From contig NZ_JACJSI010000002.1 of NCBI RefSeq assembly GCF_014698065.1, positions 1-64,000 of the forward strand: 64,000 nucleotides of DNA. Reading direction: 5' to 3'. Below are positions 1 to 8,872 of the stretch, one piece after another; within the stretch, counting starts at the first letter, position 1; each line of letters opens with the position of its first letter. The position numbers and the translations under genes are program-made. The DNA is from Nostoc flagelliforme FACHB-838. Lineage in GTDB: Bacteria > Cyanobacteriota > Cyanobacteriia > Cyanobacteriales > Nostocaceae. The notes below the pieces were generated by a model, which did not search any database, was not told the DNA's origin, and was given only the letters and a program-made list of their open reading frames with translations.

Positions 1-162
1 TAATGCTTGATAATCTCCAGTGCTGGCTTTTCGTTGCAGCCATAGGTTGATTGTGTTTCGACTGATTTGAAAAACTTGCGCTGCTTCCGTTTTGTTCATC
101 CCGTCTAACTCTATTGCCTGAATTACCTTCTGGCGTAAGTCGTAACTGTAAGGTTTTGGCAT
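1..162 (-). CDS. IS630-family transposase, N-terminal part (cut by window edge)
   Basis: Reading the minus strand from the ATG at 162 gives 54 codons without a stop, running off the window. The peptide begins MPKPYSYDLRQKVIQAIE and continues through a helix-turn-helix (KTEAAQVFQISRNTINLWLQ). This is the typical N-terminal DNA-binding domain of IS630/Tc1-mariner transposases common in Nostoc; the DDE catalytic part would lie outside the window. The element's outer end appears to lie about 90 bases upstream, where it meets a truncated kinase gene. The family call rests on recognising the N-terminus only, so whether the transposase is intact is unknown. Confidence 0.85.
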   Translation of the reverse strand, partial: MPKPYSYDLRQKVIQAIELDGMNKTEAAQVFQISRNTINLWLQRKASTGDYQAL

Positions 163-255
163 GAGCTTTCCTTGAGCTGAACGCTTCATCTGTATCTAGT
201 TTTACTTTACTCACTAATTATACTGTTTGTCCTAACCGCCTTGGCGCTTGCTATA
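1..255 (-). mobile_element. End of an IS630-type insertion sequence
   Basis: The segment holds the transposase start and about 90 bases of non-coding DNA ending near CTATAG at 251-256. Read from the outer end inward it starts CTATAGCAAGCGCCAAGGCG, a plausible terminal inverted repeat, and IS630 elements insert at TA, which is present here. The boundary is inferred from where recognisable kinase sequence resumes (codon GTA at 256). The other end lies outside the window, so the inverted repeat could not be matched to a partner. Confidence 0.6.
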
Positions 256-1206
256 GTATTTTTGGGTCATAGCGAAAATGTGACCTTTCGCGTTGACACT
301 CGGAATCATCAAAATTTTGCTACATCTGGAGAATGTGATGAGCTAACGTTATTTCTCCTCCGTATCCATTATCCGATCGCTGAGTTCCGCGATCGCATCT
401 GGCAACAATATGCCGTCATTGAGTCAGAACTCTTATGGCTTACCGCGTTGCATCAAGATACCAATTTGGTTGTACCGTACCCCATACAAAACCTTAGTGG
501 CAGTTTCATTACCTCTATAGCAATTGATGACACCAGCGAAAAGCTCAACTGTACACTATTAAGGTGGGTTGATGGTTTCCCTCTTGACATCGAACCTACA
601 CCGATGCAGTCCAGGCGAGTGGGGGAACTTATGGCTCAGTTACACCAGCACACCAGCCTTTGGGAATTACCTTTAGGTTTCATGCGACCAAAATACGACT
701 GGGAGCAACTGCACGGCTCACTCATGAAGTTGCGATCGCTAGTAGATGCTGGAACGATATCTGTTATTGATTTCGCTGTGCTTGAGAGTGTGGTTCAGCG
801 AATTAGTAATGTGATGACAGCACTGGAAAAAACATACACCAATTGGGGTTTGATTCACGCAGACCTGAATGAAAATAATTACATTTTTTATGCAGGTGAA
901 GCACGGGCCATCGACTTTTCCTGTTGTGGCTTCGGCTACTACCTTTATGACATTGCTCATACACTGCTCCATCTGCTTCCCGAAAACCGGAGAGCGTTCC
1001 TCAGTGGCTATCAAAGCGTGCGCCAACTGCCTGATGAGTATCAAAGTATTTTGGAGGCATTCTTTCTGGCAGCAACTGTAGATAATTTTGCTTTTTTCGT
1101 GTCACAGCCAAATGAACACGATTACTTGTTAGAAACTTTACCCTACGTTACACAAAAGCTCTGTAGCAAATATCTTGAAGGCGAGCCATTTTTGTTCGAG
1201 TTATAG
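241..1206 (+). CDS. Aminoglycoside phosphotransferase/homoserine-kinase-type protein, 5' end lost to IS
   Basis: This is a small-molecule kinase of the APH/ChoK-like fold. The Brenner motif HADLNENN at about residue 205 supplies the catalytic Asp and Asn, and AIDFSCCGFG, about 20 residues on, supplies the metal-binding Asp. The substrate cannot be told from sequence. The open frame starts at a TTG inside what looks like IS DNA. Family-like sequence starts only at FLGHSENVTFRVDT, so perhaps 20 N-terminal residues that normally precede the first strand are missing. The native promoter and start are presumably gone, and the gene is probably a 5'-truncated pseudogene unless expressed from the element. 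It converges with the hypothetical gene ending at 1282. Confidence 0.75.
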   Translation: MALAIVFLGHSENVTFRVDTRNHQNFATSGECDELTLFLLRIHYPIAEFRDRIWQQYAVIESELLWLTALHQDTNLVVPYPIQNLSGSFITSIAIDDTSEKLNCTLLRWVDGFPLDIEPTPMQSRRVGELMAQLHQHTSLWELPLGFMRPKYDWEQLHGSLMKLRSLVDAGTISVIDFAVLESVVQRISNVMTALEKTYTNWGLIHADLNENNYIFYAGEARAIDFSCCGFGYYLYDIAHTLLHLLPENRRAFLSGYQSVRQLPDEYQSILEAFFLAATVDNFAFFVSQPNEHDYLLETLPYVTQKLCSKYLEGEPFLFEL

Positions 1207-1281
1207 CTATTCTGCTTTTATATTAAAATGAGTTCGACGAAGTTCAACGAAGAGGCAGGCAAAGTCAAATCCCTTTCTGTT

Positions 1282-2025
1282 CTATCTCCCTTGCTCCCTT
1301 AACTCTTTTTCAATTTTGTCTCTTATATTCACAGTACGGATCTGTTGTACACTTCCAGCTTGACAATCGCGTAACCAAGTTTCAACTCCTTGGGCAACAG
1401 TACCCTTACTACTATCGCGTGGCGGAGATATTGGCTGTTGTCCTGAATAAGAACCAATTTGAGAAAACATCATCACTAAACGCCAACCAATTTTAGTTTT
1501 AGTCAACAATAACCAGTGGAATTCCTGCAATTCTACCGCTTTCTTTCCTATGTACTGCCGCTCTAAGGTAGTAAAGAAAACTTGCTCAACTCCTGATGCA
1601 GAACTTTTAGAAACGTCTGCACTATATTCTTCAAGGTTAAGGGGCAAAGGAGTAAACTCAGGTCTTCCTGCCACTAGCATATAACTGTAAACATCACTGC
1701 TTCTTCTGAGGCGACGGGCGCGTTGACTAGCGCGATTAGTATAACTAGGTAAATCTTGCAGTAGCTGTATAGTTAATGTTTCTAAATTTTGCTCAGAACA
1801 TAAAGACTTCGCCCCGTCGTTAACATTTTCCTTTTCTGCTAGCGCAGAGGGTTTGAGGGTGAGATTTGTAGAGAACGCTGGGTAAGCAAGGCTATTTGAT
1901 ACTAAAACCCAGAAGCCACAAGCTAAAAGCCAACTATAATTTTTCTTCTTAAGCGAAGAGGTAAGATTTTTCTCCCCAACACCCTGCAACCTATTCCCCA
2001 GTTTCTCACTGACTTTTAGCTTCAT
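1282..2025 (-). CDS. Conserved hypothetical exported protein downstream of pyrF
   Basis: The protein has 247 residues. A basic N-terminus is followed by a hydrophobic stretch (about residues 31-48, [18 protein letters not shown]), which is either a signal peptide or a membrane anchor. The remainder is soluble, with a basic RRLRR patch near residue 108 and a single SLC...C cysteine pair; I recognise no enzymatic motif. Its ATG overlaps the pyrF stop in an ATGA arrangement (2022-2025), which suggests translational coupling as the third gene of tyrS-pyrF-hypothetical. The coupling says only that it is co-expressed; no role in pyrimidine synthesis is implied by its sequence. Confidence 0.7.
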   Translation of the reverse strand: MKLKVSEKLGNRLQGVGEKNLTSSLKKKNYSWLLACGFWVLVSNSLAYPAFSTNLTLKPSALAEKENVNDGAKSLCSEQNLETLTIQLLQDLPSYTNRASQRARRLRRSSDVYSYMLVAGRPEFTPLPLNLEEYSADVSKSSASGVEQVFFTTLERQYIGKKAVELQEFHWLLLTKTKIGWRLVMMFSQIGSYSGQQPISPPRDSSKGTVAQGVETWLRDCQAGSVQQIRTVNIRDKIEKELREQGR

Positions 2026-2774
2026 GCCACCGTGGTTAACTCCTCAGAAATCCTCTTCCAGGCTAACTCCGGCTCAGTAGCAGTAGTGATGGGACGACCA
2101 ATCACGAGATAATCTGCACCTGCAATAATTGCTTGTGCTGGGGTAAGCGATCGCTTTTGATCGCCAATATCAGCCCAAGTTGGTCTAATCCCCGGACAAA
2201 CTAGCAAAAAGTCATTTCCACAAGTTTGTCGTAGCTGTGCCACCTCTTGAGGCGAACAAACTACCCCATCCAAACCAGATTCCTGAGCCAGCAGGGCCAT
2301 TTCTAAAGCATATTCTGGCAATTCTAGGGGTATTTTTAAATCAAATGCCAACTGCCGAGCAGAAATGCTCGTTAGCAGGGTAATCGCAATTAACTTTGGT
2401 GGTTCTACACCTGCTTTTGTAGCTCCTTCCTGTGCCGCCTCAGTTGCGGCTTTCAGGGCATCTCTACCAGCAGTAGCATGAATTGTCAGTAAATCCACTC
2501 CGTATCTAGCTGCACTCCGGCAAGCACCAGCAACGGTATTGGGAATATCATCAAACTTTAAATCTAAGAAAATGCGCTTTTGCCGAGACTTTAACACTTC
2601 CAGAATTTTCGGGCCAGTACTGGTAAACAACTCTAAACCGACTTTCCACCAAACTACTTGCGGTAGCTGATCTGTAAGAGCGATCGCACTTTGTTCATCT
2701 GGTACATCTAATGCCACAATAACTCGTTGTTCTGCCTGTTCACCATTCCCCATTTCCCACTCCCCATTTCCCAT
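2022..2774 (-). CDS. pyrF: Orotidine 5'-phosphate decarboxylase
   Basis: PyrF decarboxylates OMP to UMP, the last step of de novo pyrimidine synthesis. The subunit is a TIM barrel: RVIVALDVP opens strand 1, and [11 protein letters not shown] carries the catalytic Lys/Asp set (D-x-K-x-x-D). VCPGIRP and the phosphate-binding [11 protein letters not shown] near the C-terminus complete the signature. Length is normal for the family once the odd N-terminus is discounted. The first 12 residues, [12 protein letters not shown], are encoded by a GGGAATG/GGGAAAT heptamer repeat, and the ATG directly follows the tyrS stop with no spacer or Shine-Dalgarno site. The only in-frame ATGs available lie in the repeat. 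The gene is second in the tyrS-pyrF-hypothetical operon. Confidence 0.95.
   Translation of the reverse strand: MGNGEWEMGNGEQAEQRVIVALDVPDEQSAIALTDQLPQVVWWKVGLELFTSTGPKILEVLKSRQKRIFLDLKFDDIPNTVAGACRSAARYGVDLLTIHATAGRDALKAATEAAQEGATKAGVEPPKLIAITLLTSISARQLAFDLKIPLELPEYALEMALLAQESGLDGVVCSPQEVAQLRQTCGNDFLLVCPGIRPTWADIGDQKRSLTPAQAIIAGADYLVIGRPITTATEPELAWKRISEELTTVA
2746..2774 (-). repeat. Heptamer-type repeat forming the pyrF start
   Basis: On the minus strand this stretch is a run of ATGGGAAATGGGGA-type units, the same repeat class as at 62835-62894. Here it supplies the start codon and first codons of pyrF. The class is common in spacers of heterocystous cyanobacteria. Confidence 0.7.
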
Positions 2775-3965
2775 TTAAGGCACTAAACGCACAAACTTAT
2801 TTTTCCCAACTTGTAAAACCTTACCTTGTAACTCAGCAAGAGAAGCAAAAGTAGTATCAATATCACTAATGCGATCACCATCTAAGCGCACTCCACCCTC
2901 CTGAATTTTCCGCTTTCCTTCGCCTGTACTTTTGCACAAGCCAGTGGCATTGAGAATATACGCTAACTTAGTAGGAAATTGTTGCACATCAGCTAAAGAA
3001 AATTCTGGAACTGCACCTTCCTTACCACCGCTTTGGGCGGCTTCTTTCGCTTCTTGGGCTGCTTTTTCGCCGTGATACTGCTTAACAACTTCCCATGCTA
3101 AAAGTGTCTGGCGATCGCGGGGATTTTCTGGCAGTTTGTCCAAAGGTAAATCCGTCAACAGTTCAAAATACTGTGACAGCAGATGATCGGGAACTCCTTG
3201 CAACTTTTGATACTTTTGTCCTGGGTGTTCTGACAATCCGATATAATTACCTAAAGACTTAGACATTTTTTGCACGCCATCCGTGCCAATCAAAATTGGC
3301 AACAGCATTCCAAATTGGGGCTTTTGACCAAAATGGCGCTGCAAATCTCTGCCTACAGCAATGTTAAATTTCTGATCAGTGCCACCTAATTCCACATCTG
3401 CCTCAACTGCAACCGAATCAAAACCTTGCATTAACGGGTACAGGAACTCATGGATAAAAATCGGATTCTCTTTTTTATAGCGATCGGCAAATCCTTCCTT
3501 CGCCAACATCTGCCCTACCGTCATCGTGGAGAGTAACTCCAAAATTTTCTCTAAGTTGAGCTTAGAGAGCCATTCGGAGTTATAACGCACCTCTAACCTT
3601 CCTGGTGTGTCAAAATCCAAGATAGGACGTACTTGGTCAAGATAAGTCTGAGCATTTTGAGCGACATCTGCTTCTGTCAGCTGACGACGCACTTCAGATT
3701 TACCAGTCGGATCGCCGATACGCGCTGTAAAATCACCAATAATTAAAACTGCTGTATGACCTGCATCTTGAAATCCTCGCAGTTTTCGTACTGGTATGCT
3801 ATGACCAAGATGAATATCAGTACCTGTAGGGTCAATCCCCAATTTGATCCTCAAAGGTTGGTTTGTAGTTAGTAAGAGTCTTTCTAGACTTTCGCTGTTA
3901 ACATCAACTGATTGTGGGAAAACTTCTACTACACCACGACGCAGCCAAGCAAAATCTGGCGTCAT
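2775..3965 (-). CDS. tyrS: Tyrosyl-tRNA synthetase
   Basis: TyrRS is a class I aminoacyl-tRNA synthetase that charges tRNA-Tyr in the cytoplasm. The ATP-site motif HIGH appears as HLGHS in [18 protein letters not shown], and KMSKS appears as [13 protein letters not shown]-terminal S4-like RNA-binding domain ([18 protein letters not shown]) closes the protein. The frame stays open upstream to 4097, but I chose the ATG at 3965 because the peptide [17 protein letters not shown] matches how these enzymes begin, giving 396 residues. The upstream 44 codons look like leader DNA. The stop codon abuts the pyrF start, and the gene diverges from the penicillin-binding protein gene at 4139. Confidence 0.95.
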   Translation of the reverse strand: MTPDFAWLRRGVVEVFPQSVDVNSESLERLLLTTNQPLRIKLGIDPTGTDIHLGHSIPVRKLRGFQDAGHTAVLIIGDFTARIGDPTGKSEVRRQLTEADVAQNAQTYLDQVRPILDFDTPGRLEVRYNSEWLSKLNLEKILELLSTMTVGQMLAKEGFADRYKKENPIFIHEFLYPLMQGFDSVAVEADVELGGTDQKFNIAVGRDLQRHFGQKPQFGMLLPILIGTDGVQKMSKSLGNYIGLSEHPGQKYQKLQGVPDHLLSQYFELLTDLPLDKLPENPRDRQTLLAWEVVKQYHGEKAAQEAKEAAQSGGKEGAVPEFSLADVQQFPTKLAYILNATGLCKSTGEGKRKIQEGGVRLDGDRISDIDTTFASLAELQGKVLQVGKNKFVRLVP

Positions 3966-4138
3966 TTTAAGAGACTCATTATTAGCTATGTTTTGCACAC
4001 TAGAAGTTAAGTTGGTTATAACCACTTGCAATTTATCCACTTTCTCATCTGCCAAACTACTATAATTGCAAAAAATTAACCGCCTTGCTTCGCCCAATCA
4101 ATTACAGTTAAATTTACAAGTGAGGAAGTGAAACCGCC

Positions 4139-6064
4139 GTGTCGTCGTCTAGGACTTTTGAAAACAAACAGCCACAACATCAGGCTTCATCAGGTTTTGA
4201 GTTTTTGAAAGGAGTCGGTCAGGTAACTGGCGGTACACTCCTCTCAATCACCATGCTGGCAAGTTCCATTGTAGCCGGAGGACTGGTTGGTTTAGCGATT
4301 AGTTTCCGTAATTTGCCAGATGTGAGACAGCTACGTAATTTTTTCCCCTCAGAAACAACTTACATCTATGACCTTAAAGGCAAACTTTTAACGAGTATCC
4401 ACGGGGAAGCCAACCGAGAAGTCGTACCCCTAGATAGGATTTCCCCGAATTTAAAACGGGCAGTATTAGCAAGTGAAGATAGCCACTTCTACGATCACCA
4501 CGGTATTAACCCCACTGGTGTTGGCCGTGCTGTAGTAGTTAACACTGTAGCAGGTGGAGTCAAAGAGGGTGGCTCTACTGTTACTATGCAGTTGGTAAAA
4601 AACCTATTTTTATCTCGCAAGCGTGCCTTTACCCGTAAGTTAGCCGAGGGGGTGCTGGCAATCCGGTTAGAGCAAATTCTTACCAAAGACCAAATATTAG
4701 AAATGTACCTCAATCAAGTTTATTGGGGTCATAACAATTATGGTGTACAAACCGCAGCCCGCAGTTACTTTAATAAGTCAGCAGAATATTTAAGCTTGGG
4801 TGAGTCGGCAATGATGGCGGGTTTGATCCAAGCACCAGAAGAATTTAGCCCGTTTGCGAGCATGAAACTGGCAAAACAGAAACAAAAAGAAGTGCTGGGA
4901 CGGATGCTGGAATTGAACTGGATTAACCAGTCAGAGTACGACAATGCCCTCAAGCAAGAAATCAAACTTGGTAGAATCAAATCCTTTCAAGGTAGTGCCC
5001 TACCTTATGTAACCAACACTGTAGCTCAAGAGTTGGCTAAGAAGTTTGGGCGTGAAACACTACTTAAAGGCGGGATGCGGGTGCAAACTACAGTTGATGC
5101 CAAATTCCAAATCATGGCAGAGGAAACTGTCGGTAAGTGGCATAAATCACTGCTTGGGCAGGGATTATCTAAGAACCAAATCGCTTTAGTAGCAATTGAC
5201 CCACGCACGCATTTTATTAAAGCACTAGTGGGCGGTGTAGATCCCAAGGTTAGTGAATTCAATCGTGCAACTCAAGCTCAACGCCAGCCCGGATCTTCTT
5301 TTAAACCGTTTGTTTACTATGCTGCTTTTGCTACTGGTAAATATGGGCCAGACTCAACGGTGGTAGATTCTCCAGTTAGCTATCAAGATGGTAATGGCCG
5401 GTACTTTCCCAGAAATTATGATGGGGGTTTTAGCGGCCCGATGCCAATCCGCACAGCTTTGGCCCAATCACGCAACATTCCCGTGATCAAGATTGGTAAA
5501 GCTATTGGCATGAATAGAGTGATCGAAACTTGCCGTACCTTGGGCATCATGAGTCCGATGGAACCAGTTACCTCCCTACCTCTGGGTGCAATTGGTATGA
5601 CTCCTCTAGAAATGGCTAGTGCCTATGCTACCTTTGCTAATTATGGCTGGCAATCCCCACCTACTGTAATAGCGCGCGTCACCGATAGTAGTGGTAACGT
5701 GTTATTAGATAACACTCCTAAACCCCAGCTAGTTTTAGACCCTTGGGCATCGGCAGCCATTATCGATGTGATGCGAACGGTAGTTACTAATGGTACAGGT
5801 AAAGGTGCTGCAATACCTCGTCCAAGTGCTGGTAAGACAGGTACAACTTCCTCAGAAAAAGATATTTGGTATGTTGGTACTGTGCCACAGTTAACCACCG
5901 CTGTTTGGGTAGGGAGGGACGACAACAGACAATTAGCTAGCCGTGCTACAGGTGGCGGTATGGTTGCTCCCATCTGGAAAGATTTTATGGAAAAGGCACT
6001 TAAGAACGTACCAGTAGAAAACTTCAAGCCACCTTCACAGTTTTCTCGTCCTAAGTCACAATAA
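4139..6064 (+). CDS. Bifunctional penicillin-binding protein 1A family (transglycosylase/transpeptidase)
   Basis: This class A PBP polymerises and cross-links peptidoglycan outside the inner membrane. A short cytoplasmic N-terminus is followed by one membrane segment (about residues 36-58). The GT51 domain shows SEDSHFYDHHGINPTG, GGSTVTMQLVKN and ILEMYLNQVYWG. The transpeptidase domain has the SxxK nucleophile in PGSSFKPF, the SRN triad member in AQSRNIPV, and KTGT in SAGKTGTTSSEKD. At 641 residues it is a compact member without a large C-terminal extension. GTG at 4139 is taken as start, with GAGGAAG about ten bases upstream. It converges on the DUF1825 gene across a strong hairpin. Confidence 0.92.
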   Translation: MSSSRTFENKQPQHQASSGFEFLKGVGQVTGGTLLSITMLASSIVAGGLVGLAISFRNLPDVRQLRNFFPSETTYIYDLKGKLLTSIHGEANREVVPLDRISPNLKRAVLASEDSHFYDHHGINPTGVGRAVVVNTVAGGVKEGGSTVTMQLVKNLFLSRKRAFTRKLAEGVLAIRLEQILTKDQILEMYLNQVYWGHNNYGVQTAARSYFNKSAEYLSLGESAMMAGLIQAPEEFSPFASMKLAKQKQKEVLGRMLELNWINQSEYDNALKQEIKLGRIKSFQGSALPYVTNTVAQELAKKFGRETLLKGGMRVQTTVDAKFQIMAEETVGKWHKSLLGQGLSKNQIALVAIDPRTHFIKALVGGVDPKVSEFNRATQAQRQPGSSFKPFVYYAAFATGKYGPDSTVVDSPVSYQDGNGRYFPRNYDGGFSGPMPIRTALAQSRNIPVIKIGKAIGMNRVIETCRTLGIMSPMEPVTSLPLGAIGMTPLEMASAYATFANYGWQSPPTVIARVTDSSGNVLLDNTPKPQLVLDPWASAAIIDVMRTVVTNGTGKGAAIPRPSAGKTGTTSSEKDIWYVGTVPQLTTAVWVGRDDNRQLASRATGGGMVAPIWKDFMEKALKNVPVENFKPPSQFSRPKSQ

Positions 6065-6076
6065 TTTTGAATTTTG

Positions 6077-6119
6077 GATTTTGGATTTTGGATTAATTGC
6101 CAATCCAAAATCTAAAATC
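6077..6119. terminator. Bidirectional terminator-like hairpin
   Basis: The arms at 6077-6094 (GATTTTGGATTTTGGATT) and 6102-6119 pair over 18 positions with one mismatch around a 7-base loop. The hairpin lies exactly between the convergent PBP (ends 6064) and DUF1825 (ends 6122) genes. The arms belong to the TTTTGGATT-type spacer repeat also seen at 8792-8871 and near 22860. Confidence 0.7.
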
Positions 6120-6121
6120 GA

Positions 6122-6445
6122 CTAGGTTTGTTTTTCTAGCTCGGCTTTCATCCGTTCTAAAGTGAGGTGCATTTGGTCAAACATCTGCTGTGGAGTGACA
6201 CCGAACTGACCTAGTTGTGTTTTCAGCTGTTCTACTGTCATTTGTGCCATGAAATCTTCTGATAACTCGAAACGCTTCATAAAGATGCGATACCGATCCA
6301 TCATGGTTTCCATTTGCTCAATAAACAGCTTTTTGCCTTCGCGGTCAAATTTGCCGTAGTCGTTGCCAAGTTTGATCAGCGCTTGATAATCCTCAAACAG
6401 CTGTTTTGCTTCTTGCTGAACTATCTCAGAATCGAAGAATCCCAT
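6122..6445 (-). CDS. DUF1825 family protein
   Basis: This is a 107-residue, highly charged, predominantly helical protein beginning MGFFDSEIVQQEAKQLFEDY. It contains no Cys, signal peptide or membrane segment, and heptad-like spacing of hydrophobics suggests a coiled coil. The sequence matches the small cyanobacterial DUF1825 family, whose function is not established. It is a stand-alone gene, convergent with the PBP gene and preceded by about 125 bases before the J-domain gene ends. Confidence 0.85.
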   Translation of the reverse strand: MGFFDSEIVQQEAKQLFEDYQALIKLGNDYGKFDREGKKLFIEQMETMMDRYRIFMKRFELSEDFMAQMTVEQLKTQLGQFGVTPQQMFDQMHLTLERMKAELEKQT

Positions 6446-6571
6446 ATTGCTTATATTAAACTGAGCGCCCAGACCCAGTAGCTTAATAGTTTTACTTCTA
6501 TTTATTATTTTAGTCTAGGGGAGTAACCTAGTCACAAAGCTTCGGTTTTAGTACGGTTTGTTACCGAAATT

Positions 6572-7504
6572 TCAACACTTGACTTGAGAACGTTTCCCCT
6601 CGTTAAATCGACTTAATAAAGCCGCAATACTTAGAGCTTTAGCCATTGATTTAGGATCAGTGTTTTCACCCGGTTTAATTTTTAGTCCGGGAGCGTATTT
6701 CAGGGCTAGTGAATCTTGTGGGTTAAGTTTTAATGCTTGACGGATGTAAACCCTAGCCATACCGATAAATTTCTGTTTGAGATGTACCAAACCTAATAAA
6801 GCATAATAGTTGCTGTTATTTGGCTCTAATTTGATGGCATCGCGCAGTTCTTGCACGGCTAGGGCCCAGTTGGCTAGTCTGACGTACTCAATCGCTCGCT
6901 GGTAATGACGTTGAGCGTAGTTTGCCAAAAGTGGTTTAACATTAGTTTTTTGATCTAATGTTAATTCAATTGGCTTGATCTCTACTTCCGGGATGATGCG
7001 AACAGCTTTTTGGGGCGGGAACAGGTCAGGTTTCTGCAACTGTAAGTAAACTAAATTCAGTATTCTAATTTGTTGTGTAACCTGATAAGACTGATGGAGT
7101 GATTTGTATTGAGCTTCTGCATAGCAGGCGATCGCTTCTTCGTAAAACAATTCTGCTTGGGGTGGAGACATTTCCATAATTTCCTCAGCTATGGCACTTT
7201 GAACACACAAAGCTTTCTGCTGTAAGACTCTTGCATCCGATCGCAGCATAGCGATCGCAATCAAGCGCTTGTGTCGATGTTTCAGTTGTTCATAAGCTGG
7301 ATTGATTAAACGGCTAAATATTGCCATTGCCAACTCTTCGTCTGAATCGTAGCTTTTAGCATAGCGATCGGGATGGAGCAATTTCGCTAAAGTGTGATAG
7401 CGTTTAAAAATCTGGCGATCATCAGCACTTACAGAAATTCCTAGCACAGCGTAAGGATCACAAAGCTGTTTAAGCCATTCTGGCGGGAGGAAGGTCTGTG
7501 ACAT
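6572..7504 (-). CDS. J-domain protein with C-terminal TPR repeats
   Basis: Residues about 15-75 form a J domain (DPYAVLGISVSADDRQIFKRY...LLHPDRYAKS) with the HPD tripeptide that stimulates DnaK-type ATPases. There is no G/F linker or zinc finger, so this is a class III (type C) J protein. The C-terminal half carries at least two TPR units (ANWALAVQELRDAIKLEPNNSNYYALLGLVHL; FIGMARVYIRQALKLNPQDSLALKYAP), suggesting that it brings Hsp70 to a protein partner. No client is apparent from neighbouring genes. It diverges from the TM2 gene at 7830. Confidence 0.88.
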   Translation of the reverse strand: MSQTFLPPEWLKQLCDPYAVLGISVSADDRQIFKRYHTLAKLLHPDRYAKSYDSDEELAMAIFSRLINPAYEQLKHRHKRLIAIAMLRSDARVLQQKALCVQSAIAEEIMEMSPPQAELFYEEAIACYAEAQYKSLHQSYQVTQQIRILNLVYLQLQKPDLFPPQKAVRIIPEVEIKPIELTLDQKTNVKPLLANYAQRHYQRAIEYVRLANWALAVQELRDAIKLEPNNSNYYALLGLVHLKQKFIGMARVYIRQALKLNPQDSLALKYAPGLKIKPGENTDPKSMAKALSIAALLSRFNEGKRSQVKC

Positions 7505-7829
7505 GGTAGTAATCTAGATCCATTCGTTAAAAACTTAAAATTAGCATCAAAGTTCAATGCACTGTCATGTGAAACTTACTCAAATTTCTTCAAATACTAA
7601 TTTGTGGGATTTTCCACCCAAAAGTCCGAAGGGCAAGCTGGGGTAGTTGACTAAAATAAATTTATATGGACACTAATCATTAAAAATTTGCCAATAAGTC
7701 AGGATGTTGACTAAAATTACTTTTCTTGTCTACGAGATGCTACGCAAACTTATGGAATTTTGAATTGTTGAATATGCCTTTCGGCTGTCTTATTGTGGAA
7801 ACTATGGTATTGATATATTCGTTAACAAT
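7505..7829. other. Divergent promoter region, no gene
   Basis: This 325-base AT-rich spacer lies between the divergent J-domain and TM2 genes. It contains two copies of GTTGACTAAAAT (about 7647 and 7706), whose TTGACT cores could be -35 elements. A scrap of spacer repeat (CTACGAGATGCTACGC, about 7731) is also present. I see no RNA gene or credible ORF. Confidence 0.5.
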
Positions 7830-8204
7830 ATGTTGACTAAGCGTAAAAGCCGAAGTGTTGCCGCTGTTTTAGCTTTTTCTGGCACACTGACAATTTCAGG
7901 ATTACATAAATTCTACCTGGGACAGCCTTTGTGGGGTATTTTGTATGTGTTGCTTTCATGGACACCCATCCCCAAAGTAGCTAGTGCCATTGAGGGAGTT
8001 TGGTATTTAGCTCAAGACGAGGAAGCTTTTGATCGTAATTTTAATCTAGGCAAGTCAGCAGCAAGGAACTCACAAAAGGTAATTAATCAGGTAGGAGCGA
8101 TCGCTGACGCAATGCGTGAATTAGATGCTCTGCGCCAGGATGGACTGATTTCAGAGTATGAATTTGAACAAAAGCGCCGCCAATTGCTAGACCAGATTTC
8201 TTGA
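7830..8204 (+). CDS. TM2-domain protein with C-terminal SHOCT-like motif
   Basis: This is a 124-residue membrane protein. The TM2 signature appears as SGLHKFYLGQPLWGILYVLL, with two hydrophobic segments at about residues 11-45 and a short loop. The C-terminal 30 residues, MRELDALRQDGLISEYEFEQKRRQLL, resemble a SHOCT oligomerisation motif (hydrophobic/charged helix-turn-helix with G-x-I-(S/T)-x-x-E-F). The biochemical role of TM2 proteins is unclear. It is followed after 14 bases by the helix-hairpin-helix gene, so the two are probably co-transcribed. Confidence 0.85.
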   Translation: MLTKRKSRSVAAVLAFSGTLTISGLHKFYLGQPLWGILYVLLSWTPIPKVASAIEGVWYLAQDEEAFDRNFNLGKSAARNSQKVINQVGAIADAMRELDALRQDGLISEYEFEQKRRQLLDQIS

Positions 8205-8218
8205 GGTAAGCAACAATC

Positions 8219-8752
8219 ATGAATAACTGGCTACCTTTGAACTCCAAGCTGCAAAAACTCCGCGCCAAACTCCTCAACGATCCCTACTATCGTTTACAAT
8301 CTGGGGAAGAAATTCAGATAGCGGCTAAATTAGGTATCCGCATTGATGCTAATCAAGCGACTGTAGATGATTGGTTACGCCTACCAGGGTTGTCAATTCA
8401 CCAAGCGCGATCGCTTGTAGAACTTTCGCGTTCGGGTGTGAAGTTTTACTGTATTGAAGATATCGCTGCGGCTTTAGGTATGCCAGCGCCACGCCTGGAA
8501 CCATTAAAGCCTCTGCTGAATTTTATTTACTATGACCACGAATCTTTAGAAAATCCGACGCATTTAGTTAATCCAAATGCAGCAACCGTTGAAAAATTAG
8601 TACAAATTCCATTTATAGATTTGTCTCTGGCGCAAGCAGTGGTGCAAAATCGGCAATCAGCCGGGCCTTACCGTAACCTAGCTGATTTCCAGCGACGGCT
8701 GGAGTTAACTGGTGATGCGATCGCTCAGATGATGTATTATTTAACGTTTTAA
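8219..8752 (+). CDS. ComEA-like helix-hairpin-helix protein
   Basis: This is a 177-residue soluble protein with two or three helix-hairpin-helix units. One is around residues 40-80 (DANQATVDDWLRLPGLSIHQARSLVELS) and another is at about 120-165 (NPNAATVEKLVQIPFIDLSLAQAVVQNR). Each has the N-x-A-(T/D)-x-x-x-L-x-x-(I/L)-P-G pattern typical of ComEA/HhH_3, a sequence-independent DNA-backbone binder. It lacks the signal peptide or membrane anchor of true ComEA, so a role in DNA uptake is not supported. It sits 14 bases after the TM2 gene. Confidence 0.8.
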   Translation: MNNWLPLNSKLQKLRAKLLNDPYYRLQSGEEIQIAAKLGIRIDANQATVDDWLRLPGLSIHQARSLVELSRSGVKFYCIEDIAAALGMPAPRLEPLKPLLNFIYYDHESLENPTHLVNPNAATVEKLVQIPFIDLSLAQAVVQNRQSAGPYRNLADFQRRLELTGDAIAQMMYYLTF

Positions 8753-8791
8753 GTGAAAAGTTAGAAGTCTTAAAATAACTCCTAACTCTGG

Positions 8792-8871
8792 CAATTTTAG
8801 GTTTTGAGTCGAACCTTTGGTGCGCTCATAGCGCAACTTGGATTGAAAGAAAAATCTAAAATCCAAAATTG
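8792..8871. terminator. Imperfect bidirectional hairpin between convergent genes
   Basis: The arms at 8792-8809 and 8854-8871 can pair over 18 positions with one mismatch and three G-U pairs, around a 44-base loop that holds a small GCGC-TCATA-GCGC stem. The hairpin lies between the HhH gene (ends 8752) and lepB (ends 8873). It belongs to the same TTTTGGATT-type repeat as at 6077-6119. Confidence 0.5.
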
Positions 8872-8872
8872 A

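Noticed and set aside
739..1044. Minus-strand ORF of 101 codons opposite the kinase gene
   Set aside because: It overlaps the conserved HADLNENN region in antisense and has no recognisable features.
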